Notes: generated by a model not told the origin, from the sequence alone. A DNA stretch of 64,000 bases from Candidatus Babeliales bacterium (GCA_035944115.1 DASZBJ010000049.1:32509-96508), one strand, 5' to 3'; positions 18,473-28,119 are shown, counted from the first letter of the stretch. Made by a program: numbers and translations.

Positions 18473-19594
18473 ATGATGTTTAAACAAAAAAATTGGTATA
18501 AAGCACTTGCATTGCCAGCATTGATGCTCTTTTTGGGTTTGGCAGTTGTCATTCAGCGGGTAAGTGCATCGAAAAAAGAGTTCGATATTAACGCAATATT
18601 TACAAAAGATAATGTTAAGCCCCTCGTTGTGATCGGTTCAGGGCCAGCGGGTCTTGCGGCCGCACATTACGCATTACTTGATAATGTGCCAACAATCATT
18701 TTTGCTGGAAGTACACCAGGAGGCTTATTGATGACCACTGATGAGGTTATCAATTGGCCAGGAGATCTTTCTGTTAAAGGCATGGAAATTATAGAAAAAC
18801 TTAATAAACAGGTTGAAGTTGCAGGTGGGGTCTTTGAGTATGATTCAATAGAATCGATTGATATTTCTGATTGGCCCTATGCATTACGTACCCAAGGTGG
18901 GACTACGATACATGCTATGGCAGTCGTTATTGCAACTGGCGCACGTCCTCTAAAGCTGGGTATTCCTGGAGAGCAGCTATCAGGGGTGACTACCTGTGCA
19001 ATATGTGATGCACCACTTCCAGGGAATAAAGATAAAGAAGCGATTGTTGTAGGCGGAGGAGATTCTGCCATAGAAGAAGCAATACAATCCTCAGCACATC
19101 AAAAAAAGGTGACTATCATAGTTCGCAAAGATCATATGCGGGCTTCAGCGCATATGCAGGGTCGGTTAAAGGATTACCCAAAGATTTCAATTATCTATAC
19201 ATCGCAAGTAAAAGAGGTGCTTGGTGAAAAAGGGCGCATGACTGGGGTGACGATTGTTAATAGCCAAACAGGTGAAGAATCCTATCTACCAGCGCACATT
19301 ATGTTCCTTGCTATTGGACATATCCCTAATTCAGATTTCGTTGCATCAATAGTTTCCAGAGATACCAGTGGGTATATTCTGACGCAGGGTGGTACAAAGC
19401 AAACGTCAGTGCCAGGTATATTTGCCGCAGGAGAGGTAGAGGATCATAGATATCGTCAGGCGGGTACTTCATATGGTGATGGCATTAAAGCAGGGTTAGA
19501 TGTTCGTAGTTTCTTACAAGATATCGGTTTTTCTCCTGCGATCGCCCAACGACTTGCGCAACAAGAATTAGCCCAGAAAAATATCAAAAAATAA
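18473..19594 (+). CDS. membrane-anchored thioredoxin reductase-like flavoprotein
   Basis: The start is the ATG at 18473, six bases after GAGGAG; 373 aa. A TM or signal-anchor helix at about 8-32 (ALALPALMLFLGLAVVIQ) is followed by a complete TrxR core. Features are the FAD motif VVIGSGPAGLAAAHYA, redox-active CAIC (normal CATC) in TTCAICDAPL, NADPH motif AIVVGGGDSAIEEA and the C-terminal FAD motif PGIFAAGEVEDHRYRQ. TrxR is normally a soluble cytoplasmic enzyme of about 310-320 aa, so the extra N-terminus is the oddity. If uncleaved with N-in, the catalytic part would be periplasmic, where NADPH is scarce. It heads a + strand run with a thioredoxin-fold protein two genes on. Confidence 0.88.
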   Translation: MMFKQKNWYKALALPALMLFLGLAVVIQRVSASKKEFDINAIFTKDNVKPLVVIGSGPAGLAAAHYALLDNVPTIIFAGSTPGGLLMTTDEVINWPGDLSVKGMEIIEKLNKQVEVAGGVFEYDSIESIDISDWPYALRTQGGTTIHAMAVVIATGARPLKLGIPGEQLSGVTTCAICDAPLPGNKDKEAIVVGGGDSAIEEAIQSSAHQKKVTIIVRKDHMRASAHMQGRLKDYPKISIIYTSQVKEVLGEKGRMTGVTIVNSQTGEESYLPAHIMFLAIGHIPNSDFVASIVSRDTSGYILTQGGTKQTSVPGIFAAGEVEDHRYRQAGTSYGDGIKAGLDVRSFLQDIGFSPAIAQRLAQQELAQKNIKK

Positions 19595-19753
19595 TACAAG
19601 TTGCTTGGTCAAGATTCTTTGTATTGTGTTGATTCATTTCATTTTTTAACAATAGTATTGCTATCTGAAACAATTGTCTGATATTTTATATACTATAAGA
19701 ATAAGAGGTATGGTAAAGAAGGTATAAAAAGAGAGTCTTAGGGAGATGAAGCG

Positions 19754-20866
19754 ATGAACTATATACAGCGTTTTTTGACCGAGCAGCAAAAAAAATTGCA
19801 GATTGCGCTGGTCGTTATTGCATTAACGATTTGTGTGGTGACCTATGTAACGGTTCAAACAGGTTTTTTGCATAAAGATCATGATATGATGGTGGTAAAG
19901 GAGCAATTGGAGGGACATGGTATTATTGTTTCTAGCTCAAGCGATCAGATTCAAAATGCAATTGTAGAGCATGTTGTGTTGTATTCTCAAGAGCAAGATG
20001 GTTCTCATAATAAAATTCAACGAAATGGTGTCTTTGTTCGATATCCCGATGCAGTGGCTACCGTCTTATTATGCCATGGATTGATGTGCGATAAGCAAGA
20101 TGAAGCATTTTTAAGAAATTTGTTTCCTCGTGGCGCGTATAACATTATGAGCTTTGATTTTCGTGCCCATGGTGAGAATCGGAAGGGACAGTTTTGTACG
20201 CTTGGTAAAGATGAATCGTATGACGTGATAGCGGCTGGTAAATTTATCAAGCAGCATACAGCAGTAAAAGATTTGCCACTCTATGTCTATGGATTTTCTA
20301 TGGGAGCTGTTGCGGCAATAGAAGCGCAGTCAAAAGAACCAGAACTGTTTCATGCAATGATATTAGATTGTCCGTTTGATTCATCAATGAATGTTTTAAA
20401 GCGTGGACTTGAAAATTTAAAAGTGTCTTTATTCGGATATAAGTTTGATGTACCCGGTAAACAGTTGCTTGAAAAATATTCATTTCATCCCTATGTACAA
20501 TCATTTGTACGGGCGTTGCTTAAAACGATAGCGAATCTTGATGCACGTGATATTCCATTGCGTGTTCCACCATTTAGTCCTGCGATTAGTGCTGAAAAAA
20601 TTAAAATTCCGATATTGTTTATTCATTGTAAAAAAGATGAAAAAGTGCCAATAGAAGCGGTTACTAAAGTGTATTCGAGCGTTGCTTCTGAATATAAAGT
20701 GCTATGGCTTACCAATGGTACCAAACATTTCGGTTCATATTTTCATAATCCAGAACGGTATACGGATACCGTACGAGGGTTTTTAGATTTAGCTGTTGCA
20801 GGTGATTTATACATAACAAAAAAGAGTGAAATTATAGAAGATCAGGAAGAGCATAGAAAAGTGTAA
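19754..20866 (+). CDS. exported alpha/beta hydrolase, copy 1
   Basis: 370 aa with GGGAG upstream. One N-terminal TM or signal segment at about 17-37 (IALVVIALTICVVTYVTV). The hydrolase fold shows the oxyanion region VLLCHGLMCDKQ, the nucleophile elbow YGFSMGAVAA, the acid in HCKKDEKVP and the His in GTKHFGSYF. It is about 60% identical by eye to the gene at 21576, with which it brackets a thioredoxin-fold gene, so the set looks like a tandem duplication. The substrate is unknown; the fold suits esterase or peptidase activity. Confidence 0.85.
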   Translation: MNYIQRFLTEQQKKLQIALVVIALTICVVTYVTVQTGFLHKDHDMMVVKEQLEGHGIIVSSSSDQIQNAIVEHVVLYSQEQDGSHNKIQRNGVFVRYPDAVATVLLCHGLMCDKQDEAFLRNLFPRGAYNIMSFDFRAHGENRKGQFCTLGKDESYDVIAAGKFIKQHTAVKDLPLYVYGFSMGAVAAIEAQSKEPELFHAMILDCPFDSSMNVLKRGLENLKVSLFGYKFDVPGKQLLEKYSFHPYVQSFVRALLKTIANLDARDIPLRVPPFSPAISAEKIKIPILFIHCKKDEKVPIEAVTKVYSSVASEYKVLWLTNGTKHFGSYFHNPERYTDTVRGFLDLAVAGDLYITKKSEIIEDQEEHRKV

Positions 20867-20888
20867 ATAGGGGAATAGGAGGTTACAG

Positions 20889-21500
20889 ATGAAGGGTTAC
20901 ATATATACAGTAATGGTAGCGATAGTAGGATTATTTGCATTGTGTGTCGATGCACGTGTGCATGAAGTATCTTCTGAAAATAAATTATATAGCAAATTGC
21001 GGCGTCAGCGATTTGCTATTGTTTTTTTCTACGAAGAAAACAAAGAGTTGCGTTGTGACGGTGATTATAGACGGGATTTAAAAGCAGCTCGCAATATGTT
21101 TCATAGATTAAGTAGTCAATGGGAATATACAGAAGGTGATCTGTATTTTATACGAGCGAATGTGAGCAAATTGGATTTAACTATGACTGCACAGCAATTT
21201 GGAGTCGATCAATTTCCAGCATTTTTGATTTTTGAAGATGGTCGGCCATTCAAACATAAAAAAGATAATACAGTAGGGAAAATAGATGGATTTGTTTCAC
21301 AGAATGAACTCCGCACATTTATTGATACTACAATAGGTGATCAACTATCTGATCGCAGAGAATATAAACGAGAAGTGCGAGAACAAAGACGAGCCGAACA
21401 AGCATATTATTGGTCTGTGGCCCCTTATTATTATGGGGGTTATTATGGTGATTGTTGTTATCGTCCGGGAGGATATTTTGGCTTTGGATTCTCTATTTAG
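20889..21500 (+). CDS. exported thioredoxin-fold protein lacking CxxC
   Basis: 203 aa with AGGAGG before the ATG. Signal peptide to about residue 22 (VGLFALCVDA). The middle follows the thioredoxin fold: AIVFFYEEN strand, helix, LYFIRANVSK strand, and the cis-proline loop QFGVDQFPAFLIFEDGRP. At the place of the active CxxC there is only ELRCDGD with one Cys, so it cannot be a normal dithiol enzyme. After a charged helix the tail is Tyr/Gly-rich (YYYGGYYGDCCYRPGGYFGF). It may bind peptides or act as a chaperone. Its location next to the membrane-bound reductase suggests an envelope redox theme. Confidence 0.7.
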   Translation: MKGYIYTVMVAIVGLFALCVDARVHEVSSENKLYSKLRRQRFAIVFFYEENKELRCDGDYRRDLKAARNMFHRLSSQWEYTEGDLYFIRANVSKLDLTMTAQQFGVDQFPAFLIFEDGRPFKHKKDNTVGKIDGFVSQNELRTFIDTTIGDQLSDRREYKREVREQRRAEQAYYWSVAPYYYGGYYGDCCYRPGGYFGFGFSI

Positions 21501-21575
21501 AACTTATTATGCTTTTTTGATAGTATTTATGAATTGTTGTAAGCAGTTAGTAATCTTTATATCGCATGGAAAAGT

Positions 21576-22592
21576 ATGATGATACGCCTTCGGTTTTTTC
21601 TGTATTGCAGTTTGTATGTATTTTTTGTACAAGGAGGGTACAGCGAGATACCCTTGCATCAGTATGGAATTACCGTTTCAACCGCAACCGATTTTATTCA
21701 AAACGCTGTTGCGGAACAAGTAATTTTATATGCACAAGAACGGGAAGATTCTCATCTCACCATTGAGCGTAATGGGCTTTTTATTCGATATCCCAATGCT
21801 GTGGGAACAATAGTAATGTGTCATGGCTTTAAAAGTGATAAGCAAGAGAGGCCTTACTTGCGCATGATATTTCCTCGCGGGAAGTATAATATTATGACCT
21901 TTGATTTCCGTGCGCATGGAGAGAAAAGAGAAGGGCAAGTGTGTACCTTGGGTAAAGATGAGGCGTATGATGTTGTTGCAGCAGCGCAATTTATTAAACA
22001 TCATGCAGCAGTAAAAGATCTACCGTTGTATGTATATGGTGTTTCTATGGGAGCGGTTGCTGCAATCGAAGCGCAAGCAAAAGATCCGAGTTTATTTAAG
22101 GCGATGATTTTAGATTGTCCCTTTGATTCCTCTGATAACGTTGTAAAGCGTGGATTAAGTACTCTGCATATATCATTATTTGGACATACCTTTGCTATGC
22201 CTGGTAGGGCCTTATTGGAAAAACATGCATTCGAGCCTCGAGTACAACTGCTGATACAAAAATTACTGAAATTGTCAGCGGCTTATGATTCGGGTGCCAT
22301 TCAATTATCCGTTTCGTCATTTGCTCCTATGGAGACGGTGAAGCAGATTACCATTCCTGTGTTCCTTATCCTGTGCAAAAATGATGAAAAAGTGCCCGTC
22401 CCAGCAATGATGGAGCTCTATACGAATTTGGCTTGCCCCTACAAAATATTATGGATTACCAACGGCAGTAAGCATTTTGATTCCTATTTTTATAGCCCCG
22501 AACGGTATACCGATATGGTGCGAAGCTTTTTAGATCTAGCCGAGACGGGACAGCTGTATAAAGAAAAAAAGAGTGAGATTATAAGGGATTAG
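21576..22592 (+). CDS. exported alpha/beta hydrolase, copy 2
   Basis: 338 aa, paralogue of the 19754 gene with the same catalytic plan: MCHGFKSDKQ, nucleophile in YGVSMGAVAA, acid in LCKNDEKVP and His in GSKHFDSYF. The N-terminal signal is shorter and looks cleavable (YVFFVQGGYS). Both copies end with KKSEII and a short polar tail, so the duplication covers the whole gene. The ribosome site is weak; ATG at 21576 or 21579 could be used. Confidence 0.85.
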   Translation: MMIRLRFFLYCSLYVFFVQGGYSEIPLHQYGITVSTATDFIQNAVAEQVILYAQEREDSHLTIERNGLFIRYPNAVGTIVMCHGFKSDKQERPYLRMIFPRGKYNIMTFDFRAHGEKREGQVCTLGKDEAYDVVAAAQFIKHHAAVKDLPLYVYGVSMGAVAAIEAQAKDPSLFKAMILDCPFDSSDNVVKRGLSTLHISLFGHTFAMPGRALLEKHAFEPRVQLLIQKLLKLSAAYDSGAIQLSVSSFAPMETVKQITIPVFLILCKNDEKVPVPAMMELYTNLACPYKILWITNGSKHFDSYFYSPERYTDMVRSFLDLAETGQLYKEKKSEIIRD

Positions 22593-22738
22593 TGTTCAGT
22601 TCATATGATAGATGCATTCTAAAAATAGAGTATCTTATATCTGTACATAATGTATCGCATGATAGACAATTTGAATATGATCTTTAAACTGTACGCAGTT
22701 AAAATGTGTCATCATCTGTCATGCAATAAGGATATATT

Positions 22739-23104
22739 ATGAAATTTAAATACTTACTGTTGATTATATGTAGTTCAAGCACTATTTTTGCAGCAAATCC
22801 TGCGTCTGATCTTGAAAAAGCATTATCTTCGAAAAAAGGTTCTCGTGCATCAAGCAACACGCAAAATGCAAAAGCAGCATTGAAAAGATTGCAAAACCAG
22901 GCTTTTGGAGAAGACCGATCATTGCTTGCTGGAGTAAATCCAGAAAACATGAGCAATCAAGCAATGAAACAGCAAATGTTTAGAGATAAAGGAGGCGAGA
23001 GTAATCCTCGCATGAATGCGGCACATGATCGGCTACAATCTAAATTAAAAGCTCGAAATAAACAAAATGAACTAAAGAACGCTGGCGAAGAGCAAAAATT
23101 ATAG
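22739..23104 (+). CDS. small basic secreted protein, copy 1
   Basis: 121 aa with AAGGATAT before the ATG. Clear signal peptide, cut near IFAANP (residue about 20). The mature part is short, basic and polar, with a C-terminal RLQSKLKARNK and EEQK ending. It is paralogous to the next gene: the first 40 residues are nearly identical (PASDL-KALSS-KGSRAS-NTQ). It shares the RLQxKL...EEQK tail with the gene at 62758. No family recognised. Confidence 0.75.
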   Translation: MKFKYLLLIICSSSTIFAANPASDLEKALSSKKGSRASSNTQNAKAALKRLQNQAFGEDRSLLAGVNPENMSNQAMKQQMFRDKGGESNPRMNAAHDRLQSKLKARNKQNELKNAGEEQKL

Positions 23105-23121
23105 TTTTATAAGGATATACT

Positions 23122-23472
23122 ATGAAATTTAAATACTTACTGTTGATCGTATGTAGTTCAGGAACTATTTTTGCAGCAAATCCTGCGTCTGATCTTGCAA
23201 AAGCATTATCTTCAAAAGGTTCTCGTGCATCAAACAACACGCAAAAAACAAAGGTCGTACTCAGAAATTTGCAACGAGAAGCTCTGCAAACAGAAGTGCA
23301 ACATTGGTGCGCATTTAACCCAGCGGCGGGCAAAGTTAGCGAGGGCAAATTAAGAAATATGCACAAAGTACAATCGGGGCCCAACGGAGCAGAGGCTGCG
23401 CGCAGTAGATTGCAGCTTAAGTTGATGCTCAAGCAATTAGGCGAGCGTAACATTGAAGAGCAAAAATCATAA
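23122..23472 (+). CDS. small basic secreted protein, copy 2
   Basis: 116 aa, 17 bp after copy 1, with the same upstream sequence (AAGGATATACT) and almost the same signal peptide. The middle has diverged, but RSRLQLKLM and the EEQKS end are conserved. This is a recent tandem duplication in which the signal and the tail are kept. Confidence 0.75.
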   Translation: MKFKYLLLIVCSSGTIFAANPASDLAKALSSKGSRASNNTQKTKVVLRNLQREALQTEVQHWCAFNPAAGKVSEGKLRNMHKVQSGPNGAEAARSRLQLKLMLKQLGERNIEEQKS

Positions 23473-23556
23473 TGTTACGTTAATGATTCAGTTTCACTCC
23501 CTTTTTGTTACACTTAATGACATGTTTACCGATTTTACCTACGAAAGGGATCATAG

Positions 23557-25080
23557 ATGATTTCTATCATAAAAAATACCAAATCGATTGTTGAACAAAA
23601 TGTCGACGCGATAGTGGTTTTTGTACCGGAAAATTTTTTGTACGAAGATGTGCAGCCAATAGCAGAAAAATATTTTTCTGCACTGCAAGATCTCATGATG
23701 AAAAAAAAGTTTACTGGTAAAGCGTTATCGACCTGTGTGGTCACTGGAGAAAATGGATCTCAGAGCGTAGATCTTGTTTTTATAGGTCTTGGCAAGCCGG
23801 GTAAAACGGGTGCCATTGATATAGAAACATATCGCAGGGCTGTTGGTCGTGCAGTACGCATAGCAGAAACGCGTAATACAACATCGATGGCATTCCAGCT
23901 TCCGCATGGAGCATTATTTAATGATACTGCATACGCCGTTGCGTATCATACGACTACTATTACCTATATCGCTGCATATCATTTTAATGAATTTATAACT
24001 GATGCGGACCAAAAACAGGATACATTAAAGCAAGTTGTTTTTGTAACTGATCATGCAGATGCAGAAATAGTTGAGGCTATGAATGCAGGAGCAGTGGTTG
24101 GACAATCAGTTAACCAGACTCGGCATTGGATTGACATGCCACCATCACATCTTACGCCAACACACCTTGCAAATAAAGCTGAAGCGATTGCAAATAAGCA
24201 TGGCCTCAAACTGACCATATTTTCAGAAAATGAAGTGCGTCAGATGGGCATGGGTGGTCTTGCCGGGGTGTCTCGTGGATCAGATAATGATTGTAAGTTG
24301 GTTATCCTTGAATACACGTGCAGCAAAAAAGATGCGGAAACAATCGCATTTGTGGGTAAAGGTATTACCTTCGATTCTGGCGGGCTCAGTATTAAACCCG
24401 CAGATTATATGGAAAAAATGAAAGATGACATGGCGGGAGCTGCAGCGGTTATCAATGCGATAGAAGCCCTTGCAATTTTAAAGCCTGACGTGAATGTGAT
24501 TGCGATTGCCCCATTAGCTGAAAATTTACCCAGTGGTAAGGCATTAATGCCCGGTGATATCGTTACGTTCTATAACGGTAAAACAGCTGAAGTACGTAAT
24601 ACTGATGCAGAAGGACGTTTGATTTTAGCAGATGCGCTTTCTTACGCAGTCAAACATTATAAACCGGATGCAATGATCGATTTAGCAACATTGACTGGCG
24701 CGTGTGCCTACGCTCTTGGACCTTTTTATACCGGTTTGATGAGTGCGCATGATGAGTTTACCGAACGTGTAACCGCAGCTGCAGAGAGTTCTGGTGATCG
24801 TGTATGGCGTTTACCGTTCCATGATGATTACAAAGCGGCGATTAAAAATCCTCTTGCCGATATTTGTAACATTGGAAGCAATCGATACCGCGCAGGAGCA
24901 ATTACTGCCGGATTGTTTTTACAGAACTTTGTAGAAGATGTCCCATGGGTGCATTTGGATATTGCAGGAACAGCGTTTGATGTGCCGGATATTTCTTACT
25001 ACCGATTTGATTCTGCAACTGGAGTTGGCGTACGGCTTTTGGTGGATCTTGCGATGAATTGGAATGTTAAGAAGTCATAG
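23557..25080 (+). CDS. pepA: leucyl aminopeptidase (M17, PepA)
   Basis: 507 aa, typical length. The C-terminal catalytic domain has the M17 metal and bicarbonate motifs: FVGKGITFDSGGLSIKP (Lys and Asp ligands), MKDDMAGAAAV (Asp) and the signature NTDAEGRLILADAL (Asp, Glu ligands, Arg). The N-terminal about 180 residues form the variable alpha/beta domain. It is a cytoplasmic two-zinc exopeptidase for peptide turnover, useful in a cell living on host peptides. A bidirectional hairpin follows. Confidence 0.96.
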   Translation: MISIIKNTKSIVEQNVDAIVVFVPENFLYEDVQPIAEKYFSALQDLMMKKKFTGKALSTCVVTGENGSQSVDLVFIGLGKPGKTGAIDIETYRRAVGRAVRIAETRNTTSMAFQLPHGALFNDTAYAVAYHTTTITYIAAYHFNEFITDADQKQDTLKQVVFVTDHADAEIVEAMNAGAVVGQSVNQTRHWIDMPPSHLTPTHLANKAEAIANKHGLKLTIFSENEVRQMGMGGLAGVSRGSDNDCKLVILEYTCSKKDAETIAFVGKGITFDSGGLSIKPADYMEKMKDDMAGAAAVINAIEALAILKPDVNVIAIAPLAENLPSGKALMPGDIVTFYNGKTAEVRNTDAEGRLILADALSYAVKHYKPDAMIDLATLTGACAYALGPFYTGLMSAHDEFTERVTAAAESSGDRVWRLPFHDDYKAAIKNPLADICNIGSNRYRAGAITAGLFLQNFVEDVPWVHLDIAGTAFDVPDISYYRFDSATGVGVRLLVDLAMNWNVKKS

Positions 25081-25097
25081 TGATTGTGAAGTATTAA

Positions 25098-25130
25098 GAG
25101 TAGAAGGCGGTTAATTACCGCCTTCTACTC
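25098..25130. terminator. bidirectional hairpin between pepA and a convergent gene
   Basis: 14-bp stem GAGTAGAAGGCGGT / ACCGCCTTCTACTC with a 5-base loop. There is no long T run on the + side, so termination may be inefficient in that direction. Confidence 0.65.
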
Positions 25131-25148
25131 GATACGTTTTATAAAATA

Positions 25149-26234
25149 TTATAATTTCGATTTAATGCGTGATTTAACAGCGTCCGACATTTCACGATAC
25201 GCTGGCAACTGCAATGCCTTTTTCTCACGCTGCATCTCATCATGCTGCCGTGCTTTTTTCAACTCTGGTGTAATTGCCTGTTTTACATTAAATCCATATG
25301 GTAGTATTGGGTTATCAAACCCTTGAGCTTTACGGAATCGTTTCAATAGTACGTCAATAGCGTGTCCAACAAAAGCAATCTCTTTGTAATCTCCAGTTGA
25401 TATTAGAAATTCAATAATTTTTTCTGTATGGCGTCCACCAGCGCATATAAAAATGTTTTGTACGTTTAAATGTTGGTAAATATCATCTATAGCAGCAATG
25501 TCTACCATGTATGTCGATGCCTCTATCATCGAACAGGTATCAAATACGGGGTACTTGTCATACATAAAATAGAGTAGCTGTTGCTTAATTCGATAGCTCT
25601 TAATACTATTTACTGTTTTTGCCATAAAGGTTCTGTATAACCCCTGCAGTCCTTTACCCTCTTTATCATTAAGATGAGATAAATTTTCGTAAGTTGCTTG
25701 CATATCCTTGTTTTTAAACTTAAAGTCATTAATTACACCTCTTATTTCTATGTTCTTACACGGTACATTTAATGCGTTGAGATGCTTTTCTAATAATGTT
25801 AAAGGTGAAACTTTAAGCAGTTTACCAATCAATTCAGGATATATATTAATGTATTCTTTAAATAAGTTAGTTATTTCATTGTTACCTTGAGCACCAGTAT
25901 TATCAAAGCGACCTGCAAAACATTGCTGCAGTGCATATAAAAAATCAGGGTCTTTTTCTTGTATCGTCTCGGTTATATTTTCTATTTTTTGCTGTATTGA
26001 ATCTTCCACAAGACATCGAACCTGCCCTTTAAGATTTTGTATAACAGCAAGAAGTTCTGCTTGTTGGTTTAGTGTTTTGCGCATATTCAACTCATCAACA
26101 TGCATATCGGCAAGCGCAAAAACCCGCTGTCCTGTCTTTTTATTTCGTAAAACCGTACAATTGTAAAAAACTGTCTGTGTAGAAACAGGCAGTAGCAAGA
26201 GTATGCTTACAAAAAATATAATATGTTTTTTCAT
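25149..26234 (-). CDS. hypothetical exported protein, possible TraB/ChaN-like fold
   Basis: 361 aa with AAAAGGGATGAGGC before the ATG. Signal peptide to about residue 20. The pattern RVFALADMHVDE near the N-terminus, an acidic CLVEDS, and IFICAGGRHTEKIIEFL near residue 265 recalls the His/Glu/GxxH arrangement of the TraB/TIKI/ChaN/EreA superfamily. That is an inference from spacing and motif type. The C-terminus is Lys/Gln-rich and helical. No operon partner. Confidence 0.6.
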   Translation of the reverse strand: MKKHIIFFVSILLLLPVSTQTVFYNCTVLRNKKTGQRVFALADMHVDELNMRKTLNQQAELLAVIQNLKGQVRCLVEDSIQQKIENITETIQEKDPDFLYALQQCFAGRFDNTGAQGNNEITNLFKEYINIYPELIGKLLKVSPLTLLEKHLNALNVPCKNIEIRGVINDFKFKNKDMQATYENLSHLNDKEGKGLQGLYRTFMAKTVNSIKSYRIKQQLLYFMYDKYPVFDTCSMIEASTYMVDIAAIDDIYQHLNVQNIFICAGGRHTEKIIEFLISTGDYKEIAFVGHAIDVLLKRFRKAQGFDNPILPYGFNVKQAITPELKKARQHDEMQREKKALQLPAYREMSDAVKSRIKSKL

Positions 26235-26370
26235 GCCTCATCCCTTTTAATATATTTCAATTATGAGGTCATGATAGCGTGTTGGGATTCAGATTGTCAA
26301 TAGGTGCATTAGGTGAATGGGTTAACTCGTGCGCTGTATGGACAAATGGAAATGACCAGGGGGCACCTTT

Positions 26371-28119
26371 TTAAATTTCTTGGTAATCCCACAGCTTCTT
26401 ATACAAACTATCTGGTTGTGCAATCAGTTGATCATGGGTTCCTTCTTCGATGATAGCCCCTTTATCAAGGACGATAATGCGATCCATGTGTTTTAATGTG
26501 GATAGCCGGTGAGCAATGGCGATAACCGTTTTTTGTTTATCAGCCATGAGAATGTTGAGGCTGTCCTGTACCAGGCTTTCTGTGTAACTATCCAGAGAAG
26601 AAGTAGCTTCGTCTAAAATTAAAATAGGTGCATTTTTTAAAATTGCGCGGGCAATAGCGATGCGCTGTCGTTGGCCGCCAGAAAGTTTGACACCTCGTTC
26701 ACCTGCGTAAGTATTATATCCTTGTGGTTGTCTCATGATGAATTTATGGATATGTGCCTGTTCGCATGCTGCAATTACCTCCTCATCGGTAGCGCTTGGA
26801 TTACCGTAACGGATATTTTCCATCAAGGTTCGATGAAAGAGTAACGTGTCTTGGGGGATCACTGCAATCATACTGCGTAATGATTCTTGCGTAACATATT
26901 TTATATTTTGATTATCTATTAAAATGTCCCCCTCATTGTTTTTAAAATATCGCAACAGTAAGCTAATAATGGATGATTTACCCGATCCTGAGCGTCCTAC
27001 TATTCCTATTTTTTCCCCCGCATGAATGGTCAGATTTATATTTTTAATGACATATTTGGTGCCATCATATGAAAAAGAGACATTGTGAAATTCAATTTTT
27101 GGGTTAGTAACAATGATCGGATGGGCGTCGCTGACATCGGTCATTTGATGAGGAAGCATTAAAATCGATAGGCAACTTTTTATATCTCCCATGGATCGTG
27201 CAAAATCTTGTAGCGCTGTGGTGATATCCCAAATGTCTTCTGCAATAACCAATGCAAGGCTAAATACAAAAGCAAAATCACCGACTGATATTAATCCATT
27301 AATGCGTAAATAGACCATATAAAAGAGAATGAATGCAAACATAACCAGATATAAAAGCCCGCCAATAAGCTGTACGAAAAAGGCGTATTTATAGAGTTGA
27401 ATCTGTTTTGGGATGAAATCATATGAGATCTGATTATCTAAATAGCGCAGTTCTCGTTTGCGGGCGGAAAAAGAAAAAAGAGAGATGATGTTAGAGATTT
27501 TATCAGAAATCTGTCCAAAAAGAGCGTGTTTACTTTCCGTTTCTCGAAATGCGTATTTATTCAGTTCGTTTGATAACCTAAACATAATGGGCGCATAGAT
27601 AACACCCCAGATTAAAACAAAACTGCCAAGATACATATTTACAAAGGCAAGAGCACAGAGATTTACTAAAATTTTAAGAACTTTTGCAAAAAAGCCATGA
27701 TGGATTTCTGCCCAAAATTTATCATATCCGCTGACAAGGCCTTTTATTTTGCTGGTGATAAAACCGGTGAAATTATCTTGAAAAAATGCATAGGAGTGAT
27801 GTTGCACATAATCATATGATTGCAAAATAATTGAACGGCGTACATACGGCTCGGCTTTCCATTCAGCAAAGTTACTAATCCGCCAAACAAGGTCTAATAC
27901 AATTTGAGTAACGATAAAAAGAATTATTGGAGTAGAAACGCTGCTATATGATACGAAATTTTTTGCTTCCATTATATCTAAAAACATTTTTATGGCGTAG
28001 CTGTAAGCAAATGAGTAAAAACTGCTTACAATTGGGGCAAGAAGCATGAGGGAGTAAAACCATTTGTAAGGTTTTATGTGCCGCCAGAAAAACGAAATAA
28101 CATGCATATTACTCATCAT
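26371..28119 (-). CDS. ABC exporter, MsbA-like half transporter
   Basis: 582 aa, the normal size for a fused TM-NBD half transporter, with AAGGAGC upstream of the ATG. Six TM helices lie in the first about 310 residues. The ATPase domain has Walker A VGRSGSGKSSIISLLL, Q-loop VIPQDTLLF, signature LSGGQRQRIAIARAI, Walker B ILILDEATSSLDS and H-loop IAHRLSTL. It works as a homodimer or with another half transporter. MsbA-type lipid export is the closest known role, but the substrate cannot be read from sequence. Confidence 0.9.
   Translation of the reverse strand: MMSNMHVISFFWRHIKPYKWFYSLMLLAPIVSSFYSFAYSYAIKMFLDIMEAKNFVSYSSVSTPIILFIVTQIVLDLVWRISNFAEWKAEPYVRRSIILQSYDYVQHHSYAFFQDNFTGFITSKIKGLVSGYDKFWAEIHHGFFAKVLKILVNLCALAFVNMYLGSFVLIWGVIYAPIMFRLSNELNKYAFRETESKHALFGQISDKISNIISLFSFSARKRELRYLDNQISYDFIPKQIQLYKYAFFVQLIGGLLYLVMFAFILFYMVYLRINGLISVGDFAFVFSLALVIAEDIWDITTALQDFARSMGDIKSCLSILMLPHQMTDVSDAHPIIVTNPKIEFHNVSFSYDGTKYVIKNINLTIHAGEKIGIVGRSGSGKSSIISLLLRYFKNNEGDILIDNQNIKYVTQESLRSMIAVIPQDTLLFHRTLMENIRYGNPSATDEEVIAACEQAHIHKFIMRQPQGYNTYAGERGVKLSGGQRQRIAIARAILKNAPILILDEATSSLDSYTESLVQDSLNILMADKQKTVIAIAHRLSTLKHMDRIIVLDKGAIIEEGTHDQLIAQPDSLYKKLWDYQEI

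Noticed and set aside
26240..26370. Possible small gene or RNA between two minus-strand genes
   Set aside because: No start with ribosome site, no hairpin and no open frame of note.
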